Source: Sinonovacula constricta
Lineage: Eukaryota > Mollusca > Bivalvia > Cardiida > Solecurtidae
DNA length: 64,000 nucleotides
Direction of reading: 5' to 3'
Assembly (NCBI GenBank): GCA_007844125.1
Contig: CM017571.1
Location: 29,935,850 to 29,999,849 of the forward strand
Shown here: in pieces, positions 1 to 11,954 of the stretch
How positions within the stretch are numbered: the first letter of the stretch is position 1
How the letters are laid out: every line of letters begins with the position of its first letter
Notes under the pieces: generated by a model
What the model saw: the letters and a program-made list of their open reading frames with translations, nothing else
What the model was told of the DNA's origin: nothing
Database searches by the model: none
Position numbers and translations under genes: made by a program

Positions 1-1904
1 TTCGTAGCCCCATTTTAATTAATTAATTGGCTGTATTTGTTTGCCACCAGTTTTTATCAAAACATATACATGTACATATACGTATCATTGTTTGTCACTA
101 CGCTTTGAAACTTGGGTATATGTCATTATAATACCTCGTACGGAAGTTAAATAGGCATTAGCATTTTCAAATTTATGACCAATTTTCTGTTTAGGGAAAG
201 AAAAATGACTAAAGATCATGTAAATATCGTTTATGTGTCGTATTAAAGACCTCGGCAACGTGTGATTAAATTGACTCAATGTTTGAACTTTGAACACGTT
301 GTTAATTGTACTTGTATCCCTTTCGAGTCACGTGAAAATATTTATTTGTCTTACGGTGCTATAGTTGGAATTTATTCGGTGACATATATATCAAAGATTA
401 TTTGCGAATTTGCGATAATTTGATTTAAATGAAGGGATGGATATGGGGGTGGGGTGGTGGCGGGTTGGAACTATGGCGCGGGTGGAGGTGGGGGATGGGG
501 GGGGGGGCAAAATAGTCATTATATGGAAAAAGGATGTACGTCTAATGGTCGACGTTTCGCAGACTATTAATGGAGTTAGTGTTCTTTGTTACAAACAACA
601 TGATTTATTTTACACTTTTCTTTTCGGATTATTAAGTCAGTAGTGCTTTGTTGAATTTAAGTGAACTTAGGTAAAATATTTATACTAAAGAGAAAAGAAA
701 GTGCTTCTAATCTTTTGATGTTTGACGTTTTTTAATGCAGTTAGTGTTCTGTGATTTTAAAAAAAGAAGAGTTTTATTTCACACTTTTCAATACAGTTTA
801 TGATTAATTAACACCTTTCTTTCTGGAGACATGCATCAACAGTGCTTTGTTAGATTTAGATGAAGGTTTGTAGAAAGATTTATAATAAGAGGAAATGATG
901 CACATCGATGGAGTTATTGTCCTTTGTTAAAATGATATAAATTAGTCCAAAGCCAGGAATGCGTATTTTGATTCAAGCGAATCTTTGAAAGAAAATTAAT
1001 AATAAAAAGATAAAAATGTTGCACTTCGTCATACTTACGTTTGCTCATGCTATGAAGATGTCATTAGTTAGGCAACTTCGTTTCCGATCGCTATCAAGAT
1101 AACGCACGAGCATACAATCTTCAGACATGATAGGGACAAAGGCAAAATGATAGGCAAAAAGTCGAGATCATAGCGTCAGTGAATGTGATTTGAGTTGATC
1201 TGTTTTGAGATACATAGAGAACGCATAATTCCATAATCGTAATACCTCGTGAAACATTTGTTGTGATGACTAGTTGACCATTTTGGTTTTGGGTCAGTAA
1301 TGCCAAGGCCATGGTCATCGCGGCCTTTACCGTATTGTTGCCACCGATCAATAACTTAAGATCTCACTTGCTCACAATCCTCAATCCGGAAAGGGACATT
1401 GGTCATGACAAGAAGGTGACATCTAATGGTGTGTGGGTCAATGGCTCAAAGGTCAAGGTCATAACGATCTTGAACATGATTATTGTATGCGATCGGTATC
1501 TGGAGAAAGCAGTGCTTACAATCCTAACACAGATGGCCTATATTAGTTTAAGTTTCAGCGGCACTAAGATAACATCGACCATCTATTATTTATTTTTTGG
1601 TTGATATTTAGAGAAAGCATGATCCCACAATATACAAATTTAGTACGAAGACTGGCAAGTAGATGACTCATATTAATTTATTATTACTTTAGTTACTACT
1701 AGATACATTATAACTCCTGGGAATTTTAACCATCCTTACTTACCTCATTTACCATCAGAAGGTGACAAAAATGTCTAAAATACTGCTCAAATAAATCTTT
1801 CGGCGTAAGATAGCAATTCAACAAATATGCTACTAACATACCACCATATAATCAATATACATGTACTGTATATTGTTACCATGTTAACTCATTTTATCTC
1901 TCAG
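1..1904. other. Upstream region without a supported gene
   Basis: No exon could be supported here. The stretch is AT-rich with a G-rich run near 440-510 and a few 'aaggtcaaggtca'-type words near 1300-1460. The exon that would supply the signal peptide of the downstream gene should lie here or to the left of the window, but I could not identify it. Confidence 0.4.
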
Positions 1905-2085
1905 CTATGTGCCTCGTTGCCATAACAACCTCTCTGGGGCAGATATCACCCGACGGGTTCATGTATGGTTCCGCCCCGTCTATCCCTAACGACATTCTCA
2001 AAACCTGCCAGAGGCAAGCCGTTGCTAAGACACTAAATATAAGCTACGCTGGCTCACATGGTCGATACCTGGACAACTGGTGTTC
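1905..2085 (+). CDS. Exon A of a cysteine-rich, probably GPI-anchored secreted protein
   Basis: Internal coding exon. A pyrimidine-rich acceptor ends in TCAG at 1901-1904, and a consensus donor GTAAGT starts at 2086. The reading frame is open for the whole exon (in-frame ATG at 1907, but the exon starts mid-codon, so that ATG need not be the start). It encodes a short hydrophobic stretch, a Gly/Pro/Ser segment, then a helical segment with two cysteines (in TCQRQ and NWCS) and a potential N-glycosylation site NIS. The exon leaves two bases, and the next exon supplies the one base needed. The family is not recognised. The hydrophobic start could be the end of a signal peptide begun in an unseen exon. 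Confidence 0.65.
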
Positions 2086-2862
2086 GTAAGTAAAGACATT
2101 ATAATTAATTAATTGAAGCTACAGTTACTGCACAGTGTAAATTTGGTCAATTCGTAAAAGTTTCCATAACAATGAACAAACATTAATATTTTCAAATTAT
2201 GTAAAAAGACGTTCTTTTACCAATCCTTCATCTGGTAGATTTGCCAAAAAGTAAACAAGATGTCGTATGCACAAGCATTGATCTGTTTGCATAAGAATCG
2301 ATTCTCTGATTGGTCGGATGTTAGAGAATAGTTATTTCGGGGCTTAGCCAATCAGATTCTTCCCCACAAAAATATTCCCTGACATGACCAATCAGAAATC
2401 GCGTTTCATAAGTTCAATAGCAGATGGTACTTTGTTATAAAATGAAGAATTTTATATATTATGTGTGTTTTCATCAGGTTTTTTTTACAATTTTGATTCT
2501 TTGAAAGTGTCAATATGAATGTTTATGAATCCTACGACGAATATAGCAGCGAGCAGACACTGCGTTTGGTTGGTCTGTAGATCAAAATGATTGCTCAATG
2601 CAAAAAAACATTTAGCGGAGAAAACAGACATTTCCGAGTTCGTTTCATGATATATAAACACTTTTTACACCGCCTTTCTATTGTTTTACTCTCATCGTCT
2701 AGCACTGCAAAACTGCAAGGAAATTGTGTGTATATTTAATTTTAATTATGCATTTAACAATTCAGTGTTTCCTGTTGTTGGGTTTAATATGTACACATTC
2801 AGTGAAAGTCTTAAAAAATAAAAGTCCAAAAATTATATTCTAACTGTATATCCTTCCACCAG
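2086..2862. other. Intron A-B
   Basis: Intron between two phase-compatible exons. It holds three CCAAT/ATTGG words in both orientations within about 80 bases (near 2310-2395) but no gene. Function of those words is unknown and they may be chance. Confidence 0.5.
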
Positions 2863-2999
2863 GACATACGAGTCTGTGATTCCGTGTGTCGAGAGGGGCC
2901 TGCCTGCGGTGATGGGACCCAATGAATGGTTCCTAAAGCTCATCTTCAACGCCTCTAAGGCCATGGACGCATCACGTAGTATTTGTACCCGGTTCGCAG
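2863..2999 (+). CDS. Exon B of the cysteine-rich GPI-type protein
   Basis: The acceptor (pyrimidine-rich, CCACCAG) ends at 2862 and the donor GTACGA begins at 3000. Joined to exon A, the frame continues without a stop through a helical segment with two cysteines (IPCVE and SICTR) and a potential N-glycosylation site (NAS). The exon ends one base into a codon, and exon C begins with the two bases that complete it. Alternating cysteine and amphipathic helix spacing across exons A-D suggests a compact disulfide-bonded extracellular domain. No named family was recognised. Confidence 0.7.
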
Positions 3000-3429
3000 G
3001 TACGAACATTATGTAGACTTCAACCATTCGATACGCTTACAAGAAAGGGTTAGGATGTGAAACATCCAAGGCGCCGTAGAGAGCATGTGCTTTAAACAAG
3101 AAAATGACTAGTCTGGGAACTAAACACACTCTTAAACTACGATTAATTACATAAACAGTTGACGGTAACGAACCATAACTATGATGGGAAGTAGAGTATT
3201 TGCTACTTTGTTTGTTCCCTTGTTCTGTGCTACATCTGTATTTAAAATCTGCATTGCTTATATCGGTATACTTCGTTTCTTTTGTTGAACAATACCTCGC
3301 CAAACAGCTGCGAATTCCTTTAAATGCCAACTTTTTTATAATTGCAAGCTACACACTTTTGTTGCAAGCTACAATGTTACAAAACGGAACACTCACTTTT
3401 CCAAACTCCGCACAGGGTTTACGACATCG

Positions 3430-3612
3430 CTACGCTGGCTTAAAACCACTGCCATCATACACAATCACGTGACGATAGTAACCAACAGGCAGATTAGCTA
3501 TGAGGTCTTTGCCTGCCAACAGAGACTGCAGACATTCGATCTGTTTGGGTTTCGCTTTTATGGAGGAGTCAAACTCCGTTATTACTTTGTGAATTTCTTC
3601 AACAGTATCCAT
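3430..3612 (-). pseudogene. RecQ-like DEAD-box helicase N-terminal fragment
   Basis: The minus-strand ORF begins with ATG at 3612 and encodes about 50 residues resembling the start of RecQ-type helicases. A Q-motif-like segment (KPKQIECLQSLLAGKD) is followed by the lead-in to the Walker A loop (ANLPVGY). The expected GKS/GKT of motif I is missing: the sequence runs into unrelated residues after PVGY. No further helicase motifs were found nearby, so this looks like an isolated first-exon copy. A similar fragment lies at 29943-30087. The helicase assignment rests on motif resemblance only. Confidence 0.5.
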
Positions 3613-3825
3613 TGATTGTTTACATTGAACCGGTGTAACACTGAAATTTCACCCTCGGCGAAAGGACGGAAATGGCCGAGTTGTTACGATTGTAGTGATA
3701 AATACATTCTTTTTTTTTCTTTATCGTTAGAATTTGTTTTTCCATCCATTATTAGTCGTTTTTCTAACATACACATTCATTCCGATTGTCATTTTACTGA
3801 ACAAAAATTAAAAGTAAAAAAAATC

Positions 3826-3851
3826 AAATCCTTCCAGATCTGGAAGGATTT
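3826..3851. repeat. 26-bp perfect palindrome
   Basis: Thirteen bases (start aaatccttccaga) are followed directly by their exact reverse complement, centred between 3838 and 3839. It lies in the segment that separates the two halves of repeat copy 1, near its right junction, and could be a foldback or insertion scar. Confidence 0.7.
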
Positions 3852-5008
3852 CTGTATGGTGGCAGAGATACTCCTTACTGAAAGGGGGAGATCACTGCGT
3901 TGGAGATTGTCACTTTTCTCTAAGACATGTCTCACAGAACAGCTGCGATTTCCTGTTTTTGCCAGCTACACTATCGTCCCCGTAAAAATGCAGTCCATAA
4001 GAGGGACCTCTTTCCAAAGCAAACTCCCCGCAGTGATTACTTCCCTTGACAGTACATTAGCAACGCGTGACGTAATCGCTGTGAGAACATTGTTTCCAAA
4101 GCGGCGTCAATGATAAATAGAAGCAATATTCTAATAGCACAGAAATTGGAGCCATTTAAAGGCTTAAATCTTAGCGCGATGCTCTTGAAGCTATTAAATT
4201 TGATTTCATTATTAGTCTTACAGCTTCTCCTTAATTATGTATATGTATACATCAGTGACATGTAGCCTATAACATGTAATTGTGTTTTAATACATAGATG
4301 TATCCAGGGTTACAGCTTACATAAACGCCTTTACCACATATAGTAAAATTGCCACTAGACAAAATATAAACGTGACAGAAACGCTGAAACAAGACATTGC
4401 ACATGTCTTTGGTAACAGAAGGGAATAGTGTTAACATAGTCATGCATAATAAAAAAAAACTGCAATCAAGTGTGCACAGTTGGTTTCCGTAGTAATTCTA
4501 GTCACTATTCTTAATTAGGTGTTACTTTATTTAATGAAAAATGTTATTAAGTAGGAAACATACAGTTTCACACACATCCTTAGTATAATACATTTGTAAA
4601 AATTAGCGGCAAATGCGTCTTGATATAGCAAGAAATTATTTGAATATATGCTGCGTCGGAGCGACATTTACTCGTTTCATTAATGGTCCAATAAAATAGT
4701 TAACTAGCACATGTGTTTAATTAGGTCAAGAGTCAAACATGGTTTAAATAATTCAGTAAAATGTTTGCAATGTTTGCTATACAAGTATGCCGTTCCAAGA
4801 TCCTTCCATCGTCCATCGTCGGTAATCCACGGTAGACAATCTGTTATGACAACATACATAAGAAGCAAAGTAGCATGAGTGTGTGTGGGTTCCGAGATGC
4901 GTATTTTCGGATCCGATAATGCATTCTTTCCAAATCCGACGATTCGGTCCTTCCGGATCAATTAACAGAACATCACCACAATCACCATCATTATTTATAT
5001 CTCCCTAG

Positions 5009-5168
5009 AAATGCCGGACCTGTCATGCATGGACTTGGACCTTGTCCGTGTGCCCAAGTGCATGCAATGGTCAACTAAATCTGCTATAGACCACTATTTG
5101 GAACAGTTTACGGTGGGACAGTATCCAACAACGGAGCAACAGAGAATCGCGTCCATCTACGCCTGCAT
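5009..5168 (+). CDS. Exon C of the cysteine-rich GPI-type protein
   Basis: The acceptor (TATCTCCCTAG) ends at 5008 and the donor GTAAGT begins at 5169. The first two bases complete the codon left by exon B. The frame is open and encodes three cysteines (LSCMD, PKCMQ, YACM) in a helical context. The exon ends two bases into a codon, matching exon D. The intron upstream (3000-5008) contains repeat copy 1 and the RecQ-like fragment. The intron downstream (5169-6363) contains repeat copy 2. Confidence 0.7.
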
Positions 5169-5694
5169 GTAAGTGTAGAAATATTTATCTGTTGGTGTTG
5201 TTGGTGTTTTGATATGTACGTCTAACTGACAAAACTTTGCAAAAATGTTTATAGGAATACCAACAAACAGAAAATACATTGGGTTTATTTACTAGCGCAT
5301 TATTTTAAACATACAGAACAATATAAAAATTAACCCGGACAAATTTCGATGTTGATCAGCTATCGACATAATAAAACTTACCAAAAAGTTGTAACCTTGC
5401 TTGAGATTTATATCCAGTAAATTTTGGAGATGACTTGAAGCAGTTGGCCAATGTAGGCAGGAACACGAAAGTCTAAGTCAAGTTTACTTGAACCTCATGT
5501 TCAAGACTTAAAATCATTAAATATTTTCGCTTATAAATGTTAATATAGACAACGTGTACGGAAGGCTTCGGTTTTAAACCAAGCCTTGGATACATATGAA
5601 ATCGTAAAAAATAGTAATAGTGGTAGTTGGATAGGACCTGCGCTAACGCTCCAGCAATATGCAAAGGTTGGCTCAGTGTCATATAACAAGAAAG

Positions 5695-6150
5695 TCCAAG
5701 GATGTAATACATGCAAAGCGCCGTAGATAGCACTAGCTTTAAAGCAAGATATATCTGTCTTGGGGACTTAACACTCGAATGTACTGTCGTTTCATTACAT
5801 AAATAGTTGATAGTAACGAAATGTAACTCGGATGGGAACTTAACTATCTGATACTTTTCTTTCTTCCTTATTGTCTGCTACTTCAGTAATAACAAGCTGC
5901 ATTGCTATCATCGGCATACTCGGTTTCTTTTGTTAAATAAGACCTGGCCAAACAGCCCATTCCTATTATTTAATGCCTGCTACTTTTTTATAATTGCAGG
6001 CTTCAATTTATTTGTGCAAGCTACGCTGTTAAAAAATCAAAACACTCGGTTCTTTTCTGTAAAAAGGGACTCACAGAACAACTGCGACTTCGTTTTATTG
6101 ACTGCTACATTATCGTCACCATCAAAAACACATTTCATAACAGGCGCCGC
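5695..6150. repeat. Diverged interspersed repeat, copy 2
   Basis: Collinear with both halves of the repeat at 3045-4115 but without the RecQ-like segment. The remainder of the intron (6150-6363) shows no gene. Confidence 0.6.
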
Positions 6151-6363
6151 TCTCCAGACAGGCGCCCATGACTGGGTTTGGTGTCATGCCAGGTTTGCAC
6201 GACATTTTATAATCAGTGAAGGCGGCACTATATCTTTTTCAAGTGGACATCCTCTCTGGATAATTGGGCGATGTTGCTCGTACTATATCCCCCACCCACA
6301 TCTCCCCAAAACAAAAGAAATAACATTCACGTCTTTTTTATGAGAGTTTGCTCCTCCTTGCAG

Positions 6364-6491
6364 AGTGACGTTTACGACGGCCGGATGTATCAAGAAAGAG
6401 ACGTGGTCTTGTACCATCCCTCAGCGCCGGATGTTGAACGATTACTACTCGTTACTTGGAGGAAACTGTCGATCTATCGCCGGAATGTCAG
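6364..6491 (+). CDS. Exon D of the cysteine-rich GPI-type protein
   Basis: The acceptor (CTCCTCCTTGCAG) ends at 6363 and a donor GTATTA starts at 6492. In the frame carried over from exon C the exon is open and adds three cysteines (AGCIK, WSCTI, GNCRS), while the other frames give a less cysteine-rich product. It ends one base into a codon. Exons A-D together contain eleven cysteines, suited to a disulfide-rich ectodomain. Confidence 0.68.
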
Positions 6492-6703
6492 GTATTACGT
6501 CATTGTAGAAAATAACAAAACTAAACAAACATAACTAGACATAAATGCTTAAAAAACATCGAAAAGTAGTACTTACAAGTACCATTTAAATGTCTGTTTA
6601 TTAATGTGGGAATGGGAACCACATATCCGTACACTTAAAGGGTAAAACCTGTTCATGGAACAGGAGTACTCGCATTAAGGTCTGAATTTAACTGGAAGAA
6701 AAA

Positions 6704-6721
6704 GAAGAAGTAGTAGTTGTA

Positions 6722-6773
<52 letters not shown>

Positions 6774-6836
6774 AAGAAGAAGAAGAAGTAGTAGTAGTTG
6801 TAGTAGTAGTAGAAGAAGAAGAAGTAGAATAACAAC
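6704..6836. repeat. AGT/AGA trinucleotide microsatellite
   Basis: Long run of AGT units interrupted by AGA and TTGT. The minus-strand ORFs here (poly-Tyr/Phe or poly-Ser/Thr) are artefacts of the repeat. Confidence 0.95.
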
Positions 6837-7468
6837 AATGCACAAAATAATGTTTTGTCCATTTCCCAGTATACTGGATGGGTAACAAACCGTATAATTA
6901 CTGACGAATAAGCTTTAATACTTGCGATAAACTGGATCGGAGCTGAATATGATTTAAATAAAAATATGTTTGTCTAAAGCAACAATTAAAATTTACCTTG
7001 ATCAAAGCATAATCATTTTTTTCTCCGTTTAATACATTTTAACACAACGTTGATGAACGACTTGCGCATTTAGGTCATTTGGCACTTTCCTTTTCGGTCG
7101 CAATATCATGTTTGCCACAAAAAACAAAACAAACAACAGCGACTTATTTTAGCACAGAAAATAAATTTATTTATTGGATGCATATTTCTTTTGCATTAAT
7201 AAAATCATTCTTCTGTTTAAATTTTACATTTAAATCCTTTTTTTTCTATTTTTCGCATTGTTGCCTTACTGCCAACCTTCGGTTTTACCCAGCAGGTATC
7301 TCTTGGTGGAGAATAGTAAGGGAAATAGTTTGTGCCTATATAAAAATGATAGTTAAAGACGAAAATTGTCAGTTTGTAAAGTTTTTGGGAACTGTTGAAA
7401 ATGGAGACAAAGTGGTGGGTAGTGCCGTTAATATTTGCGTTATTATTTTTAAGAACAAACGACGTTAG

Positions 7469-7734
7469 ATGCAACCAGCATCGTAGAGGTGACCTCATCA
7501 ACAAATGACGTCACAACAAACATGGACGAATCTTCGTCACCAACGTCTCAAAGTGACGTCACGGCTAGACAGACTGCGCCCAGTACGACAAAAATTACGT
7601 CCAAACAGCAATCGAATAAAAGCTGGAGATCATCTGCAAATACGCCACACAATTCAGCCAGTTCAATAACCAATGATTCTGTTTTTGTGTCTGCTTTGCT
7701 TCTACTGGTATCGATATTGTATGTGGTGTTATGA
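7469..7734 (+). CDS. Exon E (last) of the cysteine-rich protein: Ser/Thr stalk and GPI-type signal
   Basis: Candidate acceptors end at 7468 (GACGTTAG) or 7486. Both keep the frame carried from exon D, and the pyrimidine tract is weak, so the exact start is uncertain. The coding part is Ser/Thr/Asn-rich, typical of an O-glycosylated stalk. It ends in a short hydrophobic tail (VFVSALLLLVSILYVVL) immediately before the stop TGA at 7732-7734, with no cytoplasmic residues after it. That layout is typical of a glycosylphosphatidylinositol attachment signal. I infer a cell-surface protein with a cysteine-rich ectodomain. A single-pass membrane anchor is the alternative. Confidence 0.62.
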
Positions 7735-8653
7735 TTTTACTAAAATTCAGCATATGTAAACGAGGAATTCTTTGATGAGAGACGAAACATAATTAATCAA
7801 ACCTTTGTTTATTTACCTTAAGTTTCTTATCATTATAAATATCTAGTGTTATTGAAAGATTTTTGTTATTAACTAATTTGCAAAGTTGGTTTGATTAAAA
7901 TTGGTGTTTCCAAAAATGTTTATAACTTGGGTTATTTAGGCAAGGGAAGGAATTCATTGTATGCGGGCATTGGATTGGTGTAAACAGACATGCCTGACAA
8001 TTTGAGAACCGATTATGGATTGTTTTCATATGTTGGTGGAAATGTCAGTTCTGCCATTGTTCACGTCGCAGCAATGTTAAATTACTTAATCTCTATTAAT
8101 AATGTGGTTTTAAATCGAAACAAAACTCCACTCTGATTAATGACGTTTGGATTCGTGGATAATCTTCTGTAGGCTTTTTATAACAAAATGTTGACATGAA
8201 TGTCATCAGGCTTGGCGTAAAATTGTAACTTTCAGTGTACAAATAATAAAAGGATCATGTAGAAAATTTTAATAAAATGTTGGTCGAAAGTCCTCAAGTC
8301 AAGAATTGATCAGTAATAAGTATACACTGACCAAAACCGTATTAATAAAGTGAAAGTTTTAAATCACTATTAAAGTATATATCTTCGATTTTGTAAAATA
8401 TGTAAATTAAAAGTACATACACAGATACTACCTTATTACGTTTATGTACATAATTATAACTGAATTAGAATTTGTGTTTGCTTTCAGACATACACGTACA
8501 AACAAATCTAGCTATATTATGTTACTTACGTAGATCTTCTACTTAGTATAAAAATATCAGTGCGGGAAACAATAAATACCAATTTAATAAAAAAGAGAAA
8601 CACAAAAGAAGCGGCTTTCTGCATTTCAATGTTATGGTATTTGCATTTGTTAA
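7735..8653. other. 3' flank, no gene seen
   Basis: AT-rich sequence downstream of exon E, with AATAAA-type words (for example near 8247) that could serve as a poly(A) signal. Nothing else recognised. Confidence 0.4.
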
Positions 8654-9147
8654 AGGTCGTATCCGACAATTTGGACCAAATTGTTTTTCTCAAATAACCA
8701 AGTAAGTCTGAAAACGTCCTGCAAAAAACTTGTCAGTGATGCCCTAGATCTATGTGAAAAGTGAATCATTACACTCTTATTACGCCCTTCATTACAAACA
8801 GGTATTTTCTATGTGAGCCACGCTGCAGAGCGTTATTTTTAGACTAAGAAAACCACTTGACAACATACTTATGAGATCGCTTAATATCGTAATCCTTGTA
8901 GTCCGAGCTGACATAGGAATCTATTTTAAGCAAAGATCACTACATGCTTATTATAGATTTGGAAAGAATGAACATCTGGCGTTATTTTTTCGCAAAATAT
9001 GTACTGTCTTACATGTTGTGTTCAAAGTCGTCTTTACTCAGACGTAAGTATGAGTTTATGCCAAAATTATGCATAAATTCACAGAAACCGTGGGAACATA
9101 TTTATACATGCATTAGGTATTGGTAAACTGTCGGATACCACCTTAAA
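8654..9147 (-). mobile_element. Terminal-inverted-repeat element (family T), full copy
   Basis: Bounded by inverted ends close to AAGGTGGTATCCGACAGTTT (left end with changes, right end nearly exact). Its interior matches other family members in reverse orientation: a conserved block around 'gtggctca...ctgtttgtaatgacg...gattcacttttcatatag'. No transposase ORF, so non-autonomous. Confidence 0.7.
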
Positions 9148-10131
9148 AGTAAATCTAAGTCACATGGAATTTATTCCTATGTTGCTATATATGTATCCAC
9201 TGAAATGTGTATCCGTTAATGCGCACTTTTTTGTATTTGGTCTCGCAGATTCTCTATATTTGTCTCATAAAAATTGTCCACCAGCTGTCATTGCGGAAAG
9301 TATGTAGGTAAGTGTAACAGGTTTCTGTCAATAAAACATTATTAGAATATGTGCTTGATTTTTTTTTCATTAGTAATCTAATATACGTATATCACATTGA
9401 TTGGAGTGCTGTAAGTTGGTAATTGATCGACAGTTAGTACCTCTGATCAAGACCATATTTATAAAGTGAATGTTGGATAGCACATTGTATATATCCCGTG
9501 GGCGGATCTAATTGGGGCGCGGAAGGGGGTATGGTTGCGGGGTGTCCGGAACCCGTTTGCAATCTTCAAAAATAGAGAAGGTTTTTTACCAATACATTTT
9601 TCAGTGCTACAGATAAGAACAGTAAGCGCCTATTTACAACAAAAATGTATTAGTTTTAACATATTTATTCTCATATTTTACAATACATTTGCGGTACACA
9701 AACACAGGATATACATACAAGGAGAGAGAGGAACTATAAACTCGTACCTATGGTTCGTGCTTAATTTGACCTCTGCTCTCTTCCCTTGAAAAAATAAGAA
9801 TTATAAATTATATTTGTCGCCGAAAATGCTGATAGTTTGTGCTCATGAAAAAGGTTTTAGCAGCTTATCAAAATGCAGAGACGGCTCCATTTGGCCCATC
9901 ATTTTAAACGTTTTCTGGGGACCCCCTATCACGACTATCACTTCTGGTGCTTGCTCAATTTGGACCTACCCCACCCACCCCCACTGAAATATCCTGGATC
10001 TTTTTTTATATGTTAAAGAGTTCATTGCCGTTGTTTTTTTTAAATAATACTTCAAAAAAACATAGAACAACAAGTTGCCAGAGTTAAAGTTTATCTATAA
10101 ATATATAATTTTTATGTTGGTAATTATAGTG

Positions 10132-10200
<69 letters not shown>

Positions 10201-10436
10201 GCTATTTAGGCGCTGACCACATAAGTGAGTACTTTGTTTAGCTTCATGTACAAAGATTGACACACTTCAACACACAAAATATGCAAATTAATAATACATA
10301 ACAAACAAAACATATTGGCAGAGTTAATTACAACTAATGTTAAATAAAAACGGATTAAATGAATTTCAAATCACAGATCATAGACCATGCTGATTCACGT
10401 TTACGAAAGTGCACATTTGTGTTAACGAACTGTGTA
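9148..10436. other. Intergenic, with (TG)n microsatellite
   Basis: A (TG)n run of about 65 bases occupies 10134-10198. The rest is AT-rich and I see no gene. Confidence 0.6.
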
Positions 10437-10930
10437 TTAATTGACTTTCATATCATGCGGAAGAGATTTCTCCTTTTTTACTTTCGGATGTTCTACAATC
10501 ACCGGGAGGTGTCCAATAAAAGATGGCTTCCTGTTTGGAACATGTGGTACAGTTTCATGAATAACGGGCAAGTCAAAGGTTTCCTCATCCTCCTCATCAC
10601 TGTCAGGGGCAATCATTTTCACACGTTTCTTTTTGGCAACAGAACGTTCCTCTGGCGGAATCTGAAACGTAACTGAGCGAACTAGATTATCGCCCTTAGA
10701 TTGGTTTGTTAGTGATGTCATTTGTGACGCAACAGAAACCGGCGACTTTGACGCCATCGATCGTTGCATCTCTCTTTCTCGTCGTTTCTCGGCTTCTTTC
10801 TCGTGTTGTAGTTTTTGTTTGATCTGATGTCTTTTGATCGTGTTCGCTCCAGACATCTCGTCCTCGATTTTGTTTAATGCATTTCGAATGATCAGGTCTT
10901 CCTGTCGAGTTTTTTCTTTGTGAATGTAAC
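10437..10930 (-). CDS. Last exon of a charged, disordered protein (gene 2)
   Basis: Minus-strand exon with a good acceptor (GTGTGTTTCAG) just right of 10930. It is open from there to the stop at its left end. It starts with two bases of a split codon, then a helical charged segment beginning YIHKEKTRQED, a coiled-coil-like Lys/Glu/Arg stretch (HEKEAEKRREREMQ), a Lys/Arg cluster (AKKKRVK) that could be a nuclear signal, and an acidic patch (DSDEEDEE). The in-frame ATG at 10856 is not the likely start because coding character continues upstream. The phase matches the donor at 12383 of the next exon to the right. No family recognised. Confidence 0.62.
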
Positions 10931-11954
10931 CTGAAACACACGTACACCAGTATCAGTATAGGATTTGATCATAGATTTAAATGGGCGTATTTCATTATGC
11001 AAAGGCCTGTCTGAAACCATTTAATAAACAATCGTAACGTTTATTTATGAAGTTAGAAACTTTTCACAATTAGCTTCCATTGTGGAACAGAACAGAATAG
11101 ACCAAAACTTATATAACTCAAACTGTGAAATATACAGTACATGAGTATACAAAAGAAATATAAAGGACCACAAGATGCAATATAAATGATACACGTGACA
11201 TGGTAGAAATAACACTTATAGGAATAAAAAATAAGTCTGAGTTTATCCAAGTAACTTTGTCAAAAAAGGAGAATAGAGCTTACAGCTTGCTGATCATATC
11301 TTGAATATTCTAACATAGATTTATTTTACATATAGGAAATCAAAACAATATTGGAAAGGTCTTACCGAAACGGACTATAGAATGTATATTGTGGGCGTGT
11401 AATTTACGTCACACGTCTCTGATTGGTCGGCTGGATTATGAATGAGTAAATTGATATTGTGTAAAATAAATCCCAGACAGTGTTTTGTCAGTCAGTGTTT
11501 TGTCTATATGCCTTGCAGGGTAACCGGAAGGGAACTACTTCATATTTAACCAAAACGAACAAAATACCAAAATTACCGCATTGATTCGATTGCCAGATGG
11601 AACATGCAGCTTTTATGTACGGAGTGAGTGATTTTTACATGTAGGCGTACCAGCTGTGCATCTGTTTGTTTGTTGTTTGTTTACTGGGGTTTCGCCCACC
11701 AACCATAGGGCCTATTTCAGTTATATGGAGACCGTGCCGTGTATACTTGAAGGAGATATAGTGTTGCCTTCACTGTGTATAGCATGACGTGAGCACCTGG
11801 CATGATACCACACACAGTCACATTATCCTGACACCGGGTCAACCTTATATTTGCTTGAGCGTTAGCAAGGGAGCTGTACCACTACCATTTTAACGACTTG
11901 CGCTATCTTGAAATTAAGAGTAAAAACCGGAAATCGTTGTTAAAAAGCGTTAAA
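10931..11954. other. Intron of gene 2 with a truncated SINE
   Basis: The intron between the two gene 2 exons begins here and runs to 12383. It contains a SINE family 2 fragment and, next to the upstream exon, a minisatellite. No other gene seen. Confidence 0.5.
11660..11900 (-). mobile_element. SINE family 2, truncated copy
   Basis: Matches the body of the copies at 40003-40283 and 62702-62989 (shared 'tatagcatg.cgtgaacacctggcatgataccacac', 'tttgcttgag..ttagcaagggagct'). The tRNA-like head is missing on the right side. Confidence 0.75.

Larger units (their letters stand above)
3045..4115. repeat. Diverged interspersed repeat, copy 1 (split)
   Basis: This stretch shares long collinear similarity with 5695-6150. 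Shared words include 'gcgccgtaga', 'acataaa.agttga', 'tcggtatac' and the block around 'ctcacagaac'. In copy 1 the two halves (about 3045-3418 and 3890-4030) are separated by about 470 bases that contain a RecQ-like exon fragment and a 26-bp perfect palindrome. In copy 2 the halves are nearly adjacent. Repeat class is not recognised. Confidence 0.6.

Noticed and set aside
437..643. 68-codon ORF, Gly/Val/Met-rich
   Set aside because: Produced by a G-rich run. No splice sites or coding character.
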